A stretch of DNA of 64,000 bases, from contig NZ_CP028561.1 in assembly GCF_002165255.2 (NCBI RefSeq), forward strand, positions 2,108,001 through 2,172,000. The letters run 5' to 3'. The notes below the pieces were generated by a model. The model saw only the letters and a list, made by a program, of their open reading frames with translations. It searched no databases and was not told the origin of the DNA. Shown here in pieces: positions 18,140-27,064 of this stretch (its first letter is position 1; each line of letters starts with the position of its first letter). Source of the DNA: Acinetobacter sp. WCHA45. Lineage in GTDB: Bacteria > Pseudomonadota > Gammaproteobacteria > Pseudomonadales > Moraxellaceae. A program made the translations under genes and the position numbers.

Positions 18140-19315
18140 ATGACTGACATCGTAATTGTCAATGGCGCTCGTACAGCAATGGGCGGCTTCCAAGGCGCAT
18201 TATCAAGCGCAACTGCACCCGAATTAGGTGCAATCACCATTAAAGAAGCAATTGCTCGTTCGGGATTACAGCCTACTGATGTAGAAGAAGTAATCATGGG
18301 CTGTGTGTTACCAGCAGGTTTAAAACAAGGTCCAGCTCGTCAAGCTATGCGTAAAGCAGGTTTGCCTGATTCAACTGGTGCAGTAACCATTAACAAACTT
18401 TGTGGTTCTGGCATGAAAGCTGTGATGCAAGCTGCTGATATGATCAAAGCTGGTAGTGCTGCAATCGTGGTTGCGGGTGGTATGGAGTCAATGACCAATG
18501 CTCCTTACGTTTTACCTAAGGCACGTGCAGGTTATCGCATGGGTCATGGTGAAATTAAGGATCATATGTTCCTTGATGGTTTAGAAGATGCAGAAACTGG
18601 CCGCTTAATGGGATCATTTGCACAAGATATGGCAAATACGCGTGGCTATACACGTGAACAAATGGATGATTTCGCTATACGCTCTCTACAACGTGCACAG
18701 AAAGCAATTACTGAAGGTTATTTCAAAGATGAAATCGTTCCAGTAACAGTGTCTAGCCGTAAAGGTGATGTTGTTGTTGATCAAGATGAACAACCATTAA
18801 ATGCAAAAATTGACAAAATCCCAAGTTTGAAACCTGCATTTGCAAAAGACGGTACAATTACTGCGGCAAATGCGAGTTCAATTTCTGATGGCGCTTCTGC
18901 TTTAGTGTTAACCTCTAGTGAAGTCGCTACTCAACGTGGTTTACAACCTTTAGCAAAAATTATTGCAACCGCATCAAACTCTCAACATCCTTCTGAATTT
19001 ACGATTGCTCCTGTAGGGGCAATTGAAAAAGTTTTGAAAAAAGCTGGTTGGGATGCACAAGATGTTGATCTTTGGGAAATCAATGAAGCTTTTGCAATGG
19101 TTACAATGTGCCCAATTGATGACTTCAAATTAGATACAGAAAAAGTCAATATTAATGGCGGTGCTTGTGCACTTGGTCATCCAGTTGGTTCTACGGGTTC
19201 ACGTATCATTTTGACGCTGATTCACGCACTTAAACGCACAGGTGGTAAAAAAGGTGTTGCGGCGCTTTGTATTGGTGGTGGTGAAGCAACAGCAGTTGCA
19301 ATTGAATTGATCTAA
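18140..19315 (+). CDS. atoB: Acetyl-CoA acetyltransferase (biosynthetic-type thiolase)
   Basis: A 391-residue thiolase with the catalytic triad in place: Cys88 (NKLCGSGMK), His347 (GGACALGHPVG) and Cys377 (LCIGGGEA). Its length and sequence are those of acetoacetyl-CoA thiolases (AtoB/PhaA type), which condense or cleave acetyl-CoA units. GGAG lies upstream of the ATG. The gene is monocistronic with its own terminator, so it is not part of a PHB operon here. A second, different thiolase is encoded at 25713. Confidence 0.93.
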   Translation: MTDIVIVNGARTAMGGFQGALSSATAPELGAITIKEAIARSGLQPTDVEEVIMGCVLPAGLKQGPARQAMRKAGLPDSTGAVTINKLCGSGMKAVMQAADMIKAGSAAIVVAGGMESMTNAPYVLPKARAGYRMGHGEIKDHMFLDGLEDAETGRLMGSFAQDMANTRGYTREQMDDFAIRSLQRAQKAITEGYFKDEIVPVTVSSRKGDVVVDQDEQPLNAKIDKIPSLKPAFAKDGTITAANASSISDGASALVLTSSEVATQRGLQPLAKIIATASNSQHPSEFTIAPVGAIEKVLKKAGWDAQDVDLWEINEAFAMVTMCPIDDFKLDTEKVNINGGACALGHPVGSTGSRIILTLIHALKRTGGKKGVAALCIGGGEATAVAIELI

Positions 19316-19334
19316 TCATTAATTCGATTAACTA

Positions 19335-19360
19335 AAAATCCTGCCAAGTGCAGGATTTTT
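19335..19360 (+). terminator. Terminator of the acetyl-CoA acetyltransferase gene
   Basis: AAAATCCTG / CAGGATTTT stem with a short loop and T-run, 20 bases after the stop. Confidence 0.85.
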
Positions 19361-19448
19361 TATTTTCATAATTACAAAAAAATAATGCACCTTATCTAAA
19401 AATCCCGATAAGTTATGTTGTGTATAAAAAAACAATAAGGAATTTCCC

Positions 19449-19892
19449 ATGCAACTCAATCATTATCTCAATTTCAAAGGACAGGCCGAACAGGCATTTA
19501 TTTTTTACCAATCTGTGTTTGGCGGTGAATTTGCCATGATTAGCCGCTATGGAGACATGCCACCGACTGAGGGAGTTACACTGTCTGAAGCCGATAAAAG
19601 TTTAATCCTGCACGTTTCCTTACCAATCAATGAATTTACGGTCCTTATGGGATCAGATGTCAACGATCAGTTTTGTGCACCAAATAGTGTGTTTACTCCA
19701 GGAAATAACCATTATATTTCGATTAATCTTGAATATGATGAAATGGAGGCACGACGTTTATTCAACCAGCTTTCTGTACGTGGCCATATTGAAATGCAAC
19801 TGGAGAAAACTTTCTGGGGTGCGCTCTATGGGGCCTTTACCGATCAGTTCGGAATCAAGTGGATGGTCAATTGTCAGCTTGAGAGCATGTAA
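19449..19892 (+). CDS. VOC-superfamily PhnB-like protein
   Basis: A 147-residue protein of the PhnB/glyoxalase-like vicinal-oxygen-chelate fold: the start MQLNHYLNFKGQAEQAFIFYQSVFGGEF is typical, as is the end WGALYGAFTDQFGIKWMVN. Members often act as small dimeric metalloenzymes or binding proteins; the substrate is unknown. AAGGA sits eight bases before the ATG. It is not in an operon, and faces a convergent SMR transporter. Confidence 0.85.
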   Translation: MQLNHYLNFKGQAEQAFIFYQSVFGGEFAMISRYGDMPPTEGVTLSEADKSLILHVSLPINEFTVLMGSDVNDQFCAPNSVFTPGNNHYISINLEYDEMEARRLFNQLSVRGHIEMQLEKTFWGALYGAFTDQFGIKWMVNCQLESM

Positions 19893-19937
19893 ATTAACAA
19901 GATAAAGACTTCATCAGAATAATTTTTTGATGAATTT

Positions 19938-20291
19938 CTAAACATCAATATTCGAATATTGGGCAATAATCATTAACCCTATTGTGATAAATCCAATACC
20001 AACCCACCCTGCTAAATCAATATGCTGCCCCAGAAACACCTTTGCCAACGCGGCTGTCGCGATCACGCCAATTCCCGACCAGAGCACGTATAGAATACCT
20101 GCCTGCATATATTTCAAGGCAATGGCAGCACAGGTAAAAGAAACAAGATACAGAACCAAAGCGATTCCTTGATCGAGCTTATTCACTAATCCATTTGCTT
20201 TGGCAGAATAAAAAGTTGAGAGCACATCAGTTGCGATGGCGAAAAGCAGCCAAATCACCCCAGGATTTATTTTTGCAATAAACGTCAGCAT
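19938..20291 (-). CDS. SMR-family small membrane transporter with Asp in place of the key Glu
   Basis: A 117-residue protein with four hydrophobic segments and the small-multidrug-resistance layout: TM1 with AIATDVLSTFYSAKANGL, TM2, TM3 with GILYVLWSGIGVIATA (the Y-x-x-W-SG motif) and TM4 with GWVGIGFITIGLMII. In EmrE and AbeS the essential membrane glutamate is in TM1; here that position is Asp22. The residue is still acidic, so proton-coupled transport is possible with altered properties. The N-terminus is about eight residues longer than EmrE. The substrate is unknown. Confidence 0.85.
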   Translation of the reverse strand: MLTFIAKINPGVIWLLFAIATDVLSTFYSAKANGLVNKLDQGIALVLYLVSFTCAAIALKYMQAGILYVLWSGIGVIATAALAKVFLGQHIDLAGWVGIGFITIGLMIIAQYSNIDV

Positions 20292-20332
20292 TGTTATTCT
20301 TCAATCTATAAGTCTTAAATAATACGCAATAA

Positions 20333-20360
20333 AAAAAGCTGAACCTGAGTTCAGCTTTTT
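20333..20360 (-). terminator. Terminator of the cysI-DUF934 operon
   Basis: AAAAAGCTGAA / TTCAGCTTTTT stem with a six-base loop; T-run in the minus direction, just beyond the DUF934 stop. Confidence 0.9.
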
Positions 20361-20373
20361 TACTTAAATGAGC

Positions 20374-20859
20374 TTAAGCACCTGTTTGGTAACTCGCTTG
20401 TGGCACTGCGGTTGAAGCCTGATAAGGATGGGTAAAATCCTGAAGTCCAGCAGCGGCTTCGTGAATATCCTTGCCCTCTTTGATAACAAAGCTATCAAAG
20501 CCTGAACGTTTTAAATAGTTTAAAACGTCCTTGAACACATCACCCACTGCACGCAATTCACCCTGATAGCCCTGACGGCGTAATAATGCTGCAAATGAAT
20601 AACCACGTCCATCATTGAAACCTGCGAACTCAATGAAGATCGCATCTAATTCATTTAATGGAAATTGATGAGTTTCAGGTGAATCATTAACAGTAATGTA
20701 TAACGCTTTTTTAGCTTGTACATTTGCCAACTGATCTAACTGAGCAGTTGTTACAACCACATCACCTTGTGGAATTACGCCATCTTCAGCAATCACTTGA
20801 TAAGTATTATCAGCAATCGTGCCATCTTTGAACAGCACTTGTAGCGATGTATTAAGCAT
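20374..20859 (-). CDS. DUF934-family protein linked to sulfite reductase
   Basis: A 161-residue protein from the ATG at 20859, which overlaps the last eight bases of cysI and so is translationally coupled to it. It shows the DUF934 pattern (VVVTTAQLDQLANV, IFIEFAGFNDGRGYSFAALLRRQGYQGELRAVGDVFKD). DUF934 genes regularly sit next to assimilatory sulfite reductase; the product is thought to be an accessory factor for sulfate or sulfite reduction, but no activity is established. The terminator follows directly. Confidence 0.88.
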   Translation of the reverse strand: MLNTSLQVLFKDGTIADNTYQVIAEDGVIPQGDVVVTTAQLDQLANVQAKKALYITVNDSPETHQFPLNELDAIFIEFAGFNDGRGYSFAALLRRQGYQGELRAVGDVFKDVLNYLKRSGFDSFVIKEGKDIHEAAAGLQDFTHPYQASTAVPQASYQTGA

Positions 20860-22495
20860 AAGCACGCTCCTTAAATGGTTGGATGCCAACACGGCGATAC
20901 GTATCAATGAAACGCTCACCTTCAGTACGTAGATCAAGGTAAGTATTTAGGATTTCTTCAATGACATCAGGTACTGCATCAGCAGCAAAAGATGGTCCTA
21001 AGATATCACCGATAGACGCATCATGATTCGCGTTACCGCCTAGCGTGATTTGATAAAATTCTGCACCTTTTTTATCTACACCAAGGATACCAATGTTACC
21101 CACATGGTGATGACCACAAGCATTCATACAGCCTGAGATATTCAGATCAAGTTCACCAAGATTATAGATCGTATCTAAATCATCAAAACGACGGCTAATC
21201 GCTTCTGAAATTGGAATTGATTTCGCATTTGCCAATGAACAGAAATCACCGCCCGGACAGCAAATAATATCGGTAATAAAGCCGATATGCGCGCGTGCCA
21301 TGTTGTGTTGTTCAAGTGTTTGCCACAATTCAAACAGATCTTTTTGTGGCACATCCACCAATGAAATGTTTTGTTCGTGTGTGGTACGGAATTCACCAAA
21401 AGTGTACTTATCCGCTAGGTCTGCAATTAAGTTCATTTCTTCAGAAGTCATATCACCAGGGGCAACGCCTGCACGTTTCAAAGAAATCGTCACAATACGA
21501 TAGCCTTTGACTTTATGTGCATTGGTATTCACGTTGAACCATTGTTTGAATTTAGGATATTCAGCAAACAATGCTGTGAAATCTTGATCGTCTAACTCTT
21601 GATAATCAAACGGAGTGAATTCTTCATCCAATTTTTTCAAGATTTCAGGCTGAATCTTCAATGCTTCACGTGTGTGTTCAAATTCGGCTTCAACTTTTTC
21701 GGCAAATACCTGTGGTGTTAATGCTTTCACCAAAATCTTAATACGTGCTTTGTATTTGTTATCACGACGACCATGCAAGTTATAGACACGTAAAGTCGCT
21801 TCTAAATAAGCAATCAAATCTTCACGTGGCAAGAACTCACGGATTACGCTACCAATGATTGGGGTACGGCCCAAGCCACCACCAACCATGATTTTATAGC
21901 CCATTTCGCCCGCTTCATTGCGAACGATATAAACACCAATATCATGGAAAGCTGTTGCAGCACGATCCGTTTCTTCTAAAGCAGAAACTGCAATCTTGAA
22001 CTTACGTGGCAAGAAGGCAAATTCAGGATGGAAAGTACTCCACTGACGAATCAATTCACACGTCGGACGTGGGTCTGCAATCTCACCAGCAACCACGCCT
22101 GCAAACTGATCAGTCGTGGTATTACGAATACAGTTACCTGAGGTTTGTACTGCATGCATTTGTACTGTTGCTAGCTCAGCAAGAATATCAGGTACATTTT
22201 CTAAAGCAGGCCAGTTCAACTGAATATTTTGACGAGTTGAAACGTGGGCATAACCACGATCATATTCAGTCGCAATTTCAGCAATTTTTCTGAGTTGTTT
22301 AGTATTCATCAAGCCATACGGCACAGCGATACGGAGCATAGGTGCATAACGTTGCACGTACAGACCATTTTGCAAACGTAATGGACGATATTCGTCTTCG
22401 GTCAATTTTCCTGCTAAATAGCGTTCTGTTTGATCGCGAAACTGAGCAACACGTTGGTTAATCAGTTGTTGATCGAAATCCGTATATAAATACAT
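20852..22495 (-). CDS. cysI: Sulfite reductase hemoprotein (nitrite/sulfite reductase family)
   Basis: A 547-residue protein with two ferredoxin-like half-domains and the siroheme/4Fe-4S ligands C-x5-C (CPGGDFC) and C-x3-C (SGCMNACGHHH) in the C-terminal half. HVSTRQNIQLNW and THEQNISLVD are the paired siroheme-binding repeats. It reduces sulfite to sulfide for cysteine synthesis. The length fits the single-chain enzymes of Acinetobacter and Pseudomonas. No cysJ flavoprotein is adjacent. DUF934 is the second gene of the operon. Confidence 0.93.
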   Translation of the reverse strand: MYLYTDFDQQLINQRVAQFRDQTERYLAGKLTEDEYRPLRLQNGLYVQRYAPMLRIAVPYGLMNTKQLRKIAEIATEYDRGYAHVSTRQNIQLNWPALENVPDILAELATVQMHAVQTSGNCIRNTTTDQFAGVVAGEIADPRPTCELIRQWSTFHPEFAFLPRKFKIAVSALEETDRAATAFHDIGVYIVRNEAGEMGYKIMVGGGLGRTPIIGSVIREFLPREDLIAYLEATLRVYNLHGRRDNKYKARIKILVKALTPQVFAEKVEAEFEHTREALKIQPEILKKLDEEFTPFDYQELDDQDFTALFAEYPKFKQWFNVNTNAHKVKGYRIVTISLKRAGVAPGDMTSEEMNLIADLADKYTFGEFRTTHEQNISLVDVPQKDLFELWQTLEQHNMARAHIGFITDIICCPGGDFCSLANAKSIPISEAISRRFDDLDTIYNLGELDLNISGCMNACGHHHVGNIGILGVDKKGAEFYQITLGGNANHDASIGDILGPSFAADAVPDVIEEILNTYLDLRTEGERFIDTYRRVGIQPFKERAYA

Positions 22496-22668
22496 GGCGT
22501 ATGGCTAGTCATTCATTATAAAGGTGACTAGCATAGCGAGCTTTTATTCATCAACAAAATGCTTTTTTTGCATATTTAATAACGATTTTATTGATAAGCC
22601 TATCTAATTGCCACAAATAGAAAAATCTCAGACAAATCTGAGCTTTTACAATCATTTTCTAAATGAAA

Positions 22669-22899
22669 TTAGTTCTTATCTGGCAATGTGTAAGCGACTA
22701 AATAATCACCTTTTTTCGTCCCAAATGAACCATGCCCACCCGCCATAATCACCACATATTGCTTGCCATTGATTTCATAGGTTATTCGAGTCGCCTGTCT
22801 ACCCGCAGGTAAACGTGCTTCCGATAACTTATCGCCATTTGAAACATTGAATGCACGAAGATAATTATCTTGGGTTGCTGCAACGAACATCACTGCGCC
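22669..22899 (-). pseudogene. C-terminal remnant of PQQ-dependent glucose dehydrogenase
   Basis: Only the last 77 codons are left. They read VMFVAATQDNYLRAFNVSNG, then RLPAGRQATRITYEINGKQY and VIMAGGHGSFGTKKGDYLVAY to a TAA, the terminal propeller blade and C-terminus of membrane quinoprotein glucose dehydrogenase (Gcd). A TGA at 22900-22902 cuts the frame upstream, and no further gcd sequence is recognisable there. No ribosome site precedes the GTG/ATG, so expression is unlikely. Confidence 0.8.
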
Positions 22900-22987
22900 T
22901 CAGTATCTTGCCAACCTAGAATTTTATTGAGATCAAAGTAGATCTATACAACATCTTAACAATCCAGTGATAAATCTCACATATTAC

Positions 22988-24106
22988 CTACCACTTACCC
23001 TCACCTAGACCCTGACCAATAAAGGCATATTTAATTTGTGATCGTGAGAACTTAATTGGACATGCCAACTGAGGTTCTGTCTGTTCTGAATGTTCAGATA
23101 ATGGTACATCCACGACCCAACCACGTTGTTCAGCAATTGGAGAAACCAATGCTTCGTCAAGGCTCAAGACAGGTTCCACACAAATATCTAAGGTTTTAAA
23201 AAGTTGCTGCCATACTACAAAATCTTGACTCTTAAACTTTTCCTGCAATGCTTGTTTCACCGCTTGGCGGTCTTCAGGATCAAATGATGTGCCTTTGGCA
23301 AGAAGTAATGGCAATTCTAAAGCCGCTGCCAAACCCGCCATAAATTGTGGCTCTAAACTTCCGACTGAGAAATAACGCCCATCTTTGGTTTCATAATAAT
23401 CATAAAAACTCGCACCATTTAACATCCCTTGTTCTGGTGCTTGTGGCGTCTGACCTGCCAAACTTGCAGAAGCAGCCATGCTGTTTAAACTTGCCACACA
23501 ATCTGTCATGGAAATATCAATATATTGTCCAAGACCACTACGTTGACGCTCAACAACCGCAGCTAAGATACCAATCACCGCATGCAAAGAACCACCTGCC
23601 ACATCCGCAATTTGAATTCCAAGTGGTGGTGGGCCACTATCTTGACGGCCACTATGACCTGAAACACCCGCTAATGCGAGATAGTTAATATCATGCCCAG
23701 CACGATCTTTATAACTTCCTGTTTGGCCATATCCCGTAATCGAGCAATAGATTAAACGTGGATTAATCTCTGCCAAAGTCTCATAGTCCAAACCTAAACG
23801 GCGCATGACATCAGGACGGAACTGTTCCAAGACAATATCAAACTCAGAAATTTTATTTTTGATCAGTTCAATATTGTTTGGCTCTTTTAGATCAAGCGCA
23901 ATCGACTGTTTATTTCGATTCAGATAACTATGTGCAGTAGCTTGCCCATTGGCATAGGGTGGCATAATTCTCACGAGATCTGGACGCGTTGGAGATTCCA
24001 CATGGATCACTTCTGCACCCATATCCGCAAGATACATACTTGCAAATGGACCAGGCAATAAAGTAGAAAAATCTAGAACTTTCAATCCTTTTAAAGCAGA
24101 TGGCAT
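22988..24106 (-). CDS. mcr: CaiB/BaiF CoA-transferase family, alpha-methylacyl-CoA racemase-like
   Basis: A 372-residue family III CoA-transferase fold protein: LKGLKVLDFSTLLPGPFASMYLADMGAEVIHVE at the N-terminus, then NRNKQSIALDLK, ISEFDIVLEQFRPDVMRRLGLDYE and ITGYGQTGSYKDRAGHDINY. GHDINYLALAG and SVGSLEPQFMAG are the alpha-methylacyl-CoA racemase pattern rather than the formyl-CoA transferase one. It probably epimerises 2-methylacyl-CoA esters during branched fatty acid breakdown. The AraC gene at 24321 is divergent, and beta-oxidation genes follow it. Confidence 0.85.
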   Translation of the reverse strand: MPSALKGLKVLDFSTLLPGPFASMYLADMGAEVIHVESPTRPDLVRIMPPYANGQATAHSYLNRNKQSIALDLKEPNNIELIKNKISEFDIVLEQFRPDVMRRLGLDYETLAEINPRLIYCSITGYGQTGSYKDRAGHDINYLALAGVSGHSGRQDSGPPPLGIQIADVAGGSLHAVIGILAAVVERQRSGLGQYIDISMTDCVASLNSMAASASLAGQTPQAPEQGMLNGASFYDYYETKDGRYFSVGSLEPQFMAGLAAALELPLLLAKGTSFDPEDRQAVKQALQEKFKSQDFVVWQQLFKTLDICVEPVLSLDEALVSPIAEQRGWVVDVPLSEHSEQTEPQLACPIKFSRSQIKYAFIGQGLGEGKW

Positions 24107-24320
24107 AATAATTTTTACTCGATTTGTTCAAATTTTCTTTTATACTAGGTTCGGATAAACACAAAAACAATGTCATGTTCAGCCATTTACCTTGATCGTT
24201 TCGGCAATTTAACATGTACTTAGTGAGCAATAATTTTTTCTTGTCAATTGCTCAATTAGATATTTTAGACGGTTATTTAGGTCAATTATCGTGAATAGTA
24301 AAGAAACTGAAGGATTCAAT

Positions 24321-25334
24321 ATGAGCCGTGATACGATCAGCATCCACTTCGTGAATGCGGCTTTAACAGGTGTAAAACGCCTAGGCATGGACGTTGAAAC
24401 ATTACTTTCACATGTCGGTATTGAAGCAGAATTGCTTCGTCAACCTAAAGCTCGAATCTCCCCAGAGCAATACACTCGCTTTGTCAAAATGTTATGGATG
24501 GTCACCCAAGACGAACACGTTGGTTTCGATGTTCAACCACGTCGTTTAGGTACATTTGCGATCATGTGCCAATTGATCATACATTCGAAAACACTTGGAC
24601 AAGCACTCGAACTTTCCTCACAATTTTACAAATTATTCGGTGATGAATGGTCTGTAAGTTTAGAGCGTGATAAACACGAAGCTCGTTTAGTACCTCACAT
24701 TCCTAAAGCGCTTGACCCTGATCATTTTATTACGGAAAGTATGCTGATGATTTGGCATGGTCTTGCTTCGTGGTTAATCGAACGTCGCTTACCTTTGGAG
24801 CGTGTCCATTTTGGTTATGAACGCCCTAACCATGCTGATGAATATGATGCGCTATTTTTTGCACCAGTGATGCAGTTTGACGCACCGCGTACAGAAATTA
24901 CATTTGCTGCTGATTATCTAGATTTACCTATTCGTCAGGATGAAAAAACTTTAGAAGAGTTTTTAAAAGCCGCACCAGCACAACTTCTAGTGAAATTCAA
25001 AAACACCAACTCACTCACTTCGCGTATTCGTGATGTATTGAAGAGCCAAATCGGTGAAGAAATGCCAACTTTAAATGATGTGGCATCTATGTTGTATTTA
25101 TCTCCTCAAACATTACGTCGTCGCTTGGCTGCGGAAGGTAAAAGCTATCAAGGTGTCAAAGATGCCTTACGTCGTGACGCTGCAATTCATTTATTGCTCA
25201 CTCCAAACCTCACTTTAGAAGATGTTGCTCAACAAGTTGGCTTTAGTGAAACCAGTACCTTTCACCGTGCCTTTAAAAAATGGACTGGTGTTACGCCTGG
25301 TTTATATCGCCAGCTACACGGACAGCATTTATAA
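24321..25334 (+). CDS. AraC-family regulator with Arabinose_bd-type sensor domain
   Basis: A 337-residue regulator. The N-terminal two thirds have the pattern of the PF12625 sensor domain (MCQLIIHSKTLGQALELSSQFYKLF), as in OruR-like regulators. The C-terminus is an AraC double helix-turn-helix (DVASMLYLSPQTLRRRLAAEGKSY, LEDVAQQVGFSETSTFHRAFKKWTGVTPGLYR). The ATG at 24321 is chosen because AAGGATTCAAT precedes it; a GTG ten codons upstream lacks a site. Being divergent from the racemase gene and upstream of a thiolase pair, it may control lipid or acyl-CoA catabolism. That is inference. Confidence 0.9.
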   Translation: MSRDTISIHFVNAALTGVKRLGMDVETLLSHVGIEAELLRQPKARISPEQYTRFVKMLWMVTQDEHVGFDVQPRRLGTFAIMCQLIIHSKTLGQALELSSQFYKLFGDEWSVSLERDKHEARLVPHIPKALDPDHFITESMLMIWHGLASWLIERRLPLERVHFGYERPNHADEYDALFFAPVMQFDAPRTEITFAADYLDLPIRQDEKTLEEFLKAAPAQLLVKFKNTNSLTSRIRDVLKSQIGEEMPTLNDVASMLYLSPQTLRRRLAAEGKSYQGVKDALRRDAAIHLLLTPNLTLEDVAQQVGFSETSTFHRAFKKWTGVTPGLYRQLHGQHL

Positions 25335-25712
25335 ATCACTGCATATAGATAGTTTGAAAGCTCAGGCTATCTATTCCGCTGACTCTGAGAATACGGACCG
25401 ATCTCTTTTATTATTCAACAATCTCTTTCAATAAAATAAAACTGAGTGTGATAAATTTTGCCATCTATGCCTGACTTAACCAAACAGTTTCCTGTCCCAG
25501 ATTAACCTCTAACTGTATTTCCCGATCCTGACTGCTAAAAAACTGGATTTGACTCATGGTGTTTTCCTTATTTTATTTATGCATGCCATTTTAACGATTA
25601 AAATTGGCGAAAAACATCAAGCTTGCCAATGTTTATCATCATTGCACTGCCACTTAAATTGAGTACACTCGAAGCACAATGATTTTAATTTAAGGCAATA
25701 CAAGGAACAGCT
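25335..25712. other. Intergenic region between the AraC gene and fadA-like thiolase
   Basis: About 380 bases. Apart from the minus-strand RhuM-like scrap at 25456-25557 I see no gene. CAAGGA before 25713 is the ribosome site of the thiolase. No clear terminator follows the AraC gene. Confidence 0.5.
25456..25557 (-). pseudogene. N-terminal scrap of a RhuM/Fic-type protein gene
   Basis: From the ATG at 25557 the frame reads MSQIQFFSSQDREIQLEV, then NLGQETVWLSQA, a TAG, then MAKF. This is the start of RhuM-type proteins (IQFF...I-QLEV...TVWLSQ-x-QMAELF). The similarity then ends. The rest of the gene is gone, so this is a deletion scar of an accessory gene often carried near restriction systems or on mobile DNA. 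Confidence 0.6.
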
Positions 25713-26918
25713 ATGAGCGAGGCCTATATTATTGATGCCATTCGCACACCACGCGGAAAAGGAAAAAAAGACGGCTCATTACATGAAGTAAAACCAATTA
25801 CTTTACTCACAACATTATTGAATGAATTACAACAACGCCATCAACTCGACACATCTAAAGTCGATGATATCGTTCTCGGTTGTGTGACACCGATTGGTGA
25901 TCAAGGTGGGGATATTGCCAAAACTGCTGCGATTGCTGCAGGTTGGAATGGTGATGTCGCTGGCGTACAAATCAACCGTTTCTGTGCTTCTGGTTTAGAA
26001 GCGGTGAACTTGGCAGCACAAAAAGTTCGTTCAGGCTGGGAAGATGTTGTGGTTGCGGGTGGCGTAGAATCAATGTCACGTATCCCGATGGGTTCAGATG
26101 GTGGACCATGGGCACTTGATCCTGAAACCAATTTAAAATCATCTTTTGTACCACAAGGTGTGGGTGCAGACTTGATTGCAACCTTGGATGGTTATAGTCG
26201 TGCAGATGTAGATGCTTTTGCAGTGGGTTCACAACAAAAGGCCGCTGCGGCTCAAGCAAATGGTTATTTCGATAAATCCGTAGTGCCTGTGAAAGATCAT
26301 GCAGGTGTAACAATCTTAGAAAAAGACGAATTTATCAAAGGGACAACCACCGTTGAAGGTTTAGCAAAACTGAATGCTAGCTTTGAGATGATGGGTCAAA
26401 TGGGCTTCGATGCTGTTGCTTTACAGAAGTATCCTGAAGCTCAAAAAATCAATCACGTCCATCATGCAGGTAACTCATCAGGTATCGTCGATGGTGCTGC
26501 GGTGGTATTATTGGCTTCTGAAAAAGCAGTCAAAGAGCAAGGCCTAAAACCACGCGCCAAAGTACTCGCTACAGCATTGGTCGGCACAGACCCAACCATT
26601 ATGCTGACAGGTCCTGCCCCTGCTGCACGTAAAGCATTAGAAAAAGCAGGCTTGAGCATCAACGATATTGATTTATTTGAAGTGAATGAAGCTTTTGCAG
26701 CTGTGGTAATGCGTTTTATTACAGAACTGAAAGTTCCTGCTGAGAAAGTCAACGTCAATGGTGGTGCGATTGCGATGGGACATCCATTAGGGGCAACTGG
26801 TGCCATGATTCTAGGAACTTTGTTAGATGAATTAGAGCGTCAAGGTAAAAAACGTGGTCTAGCAACATTATGTGTCGGTGGTGGAATGGGGATTGCCACC
26901 ATCATTGAGTTGGTATAA
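25713..26918 (+). CDS. fadI: Acetyl-CoA C-acyltransferase (degradative thiolase)
   Basis: A 401-residue thiolase with Cys91 ([10 protein letters not shown]), His357 ([11 protein letters not shown]) and Cys387 (LCVGGGMG) as catalytic residues. It is followed 146 bases later by the matching enoyl-CoA hydratase/3-hydroxyacyl-CoA dehydrogenase, the FadA/FadB or FadI/FadJ arrangement, with the thiolase first. The FadI/FadJ naming is by resemblance only. It cleaves 3-ketoacyl-CoA with CoA in beta-oxidation. A good ribosome site (AAGGA) precedes the ATG. Confidence 0.88.
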   Translation: MSEAYIIDAIRTPRGKGKKDGSLHEVKPITLLTTLLNELQQRHQLDTSKVDDIVLGCVTPIGDQGGDIAKTAAIAAGWNGDVAGVQINRFCASGLEAVNLAAQKVRSGWEDVVVAGGVESMSRIPMGSDGGPWALDPETNLKSSFVPQGVGADLIATLDGYSRADVDAFAVGSQQKAAAAQANGYFDKSVVPVKDHAGVTILEKDEFIKGTTTVEGLAKLNASFEMMGQMGFDAVALQKYPEAQKINHVHHAGNSSGIVDGAAVVLLASEKAVKEQGLKPRAKVLATALVGTDPTIMLTGPAPAARKALEKAGLSINDIDLFEVNEAFAAVVMRFITELKVPAEKVNVNGGAIAMGHPLGATGAMILGTLLDELERQGKKRGLATLCVGGGMGIATIIELV

Positions 26919-27064
26919 AAACTGGCTGCATTGATCTTGCCACGTTGGAAACACTTTCAAAAATGCTCATTTACACCTCGTAAACTGCGCTTTTTTCAAA
27001 TATTTCCGCCTCGCAAGCGCTGCTTCGCCAGCGTTTTTAAGAAATAAATTTAGGACGATGATGT

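Noticed and set aside
27014..27039. Hairpin with T-run between the two beta-oxidation genes
   Set aside because: The stem is only about five bases (CGCTG/CAGCG); too weak to call a terminator, and the genes are probably still cotranscribed.
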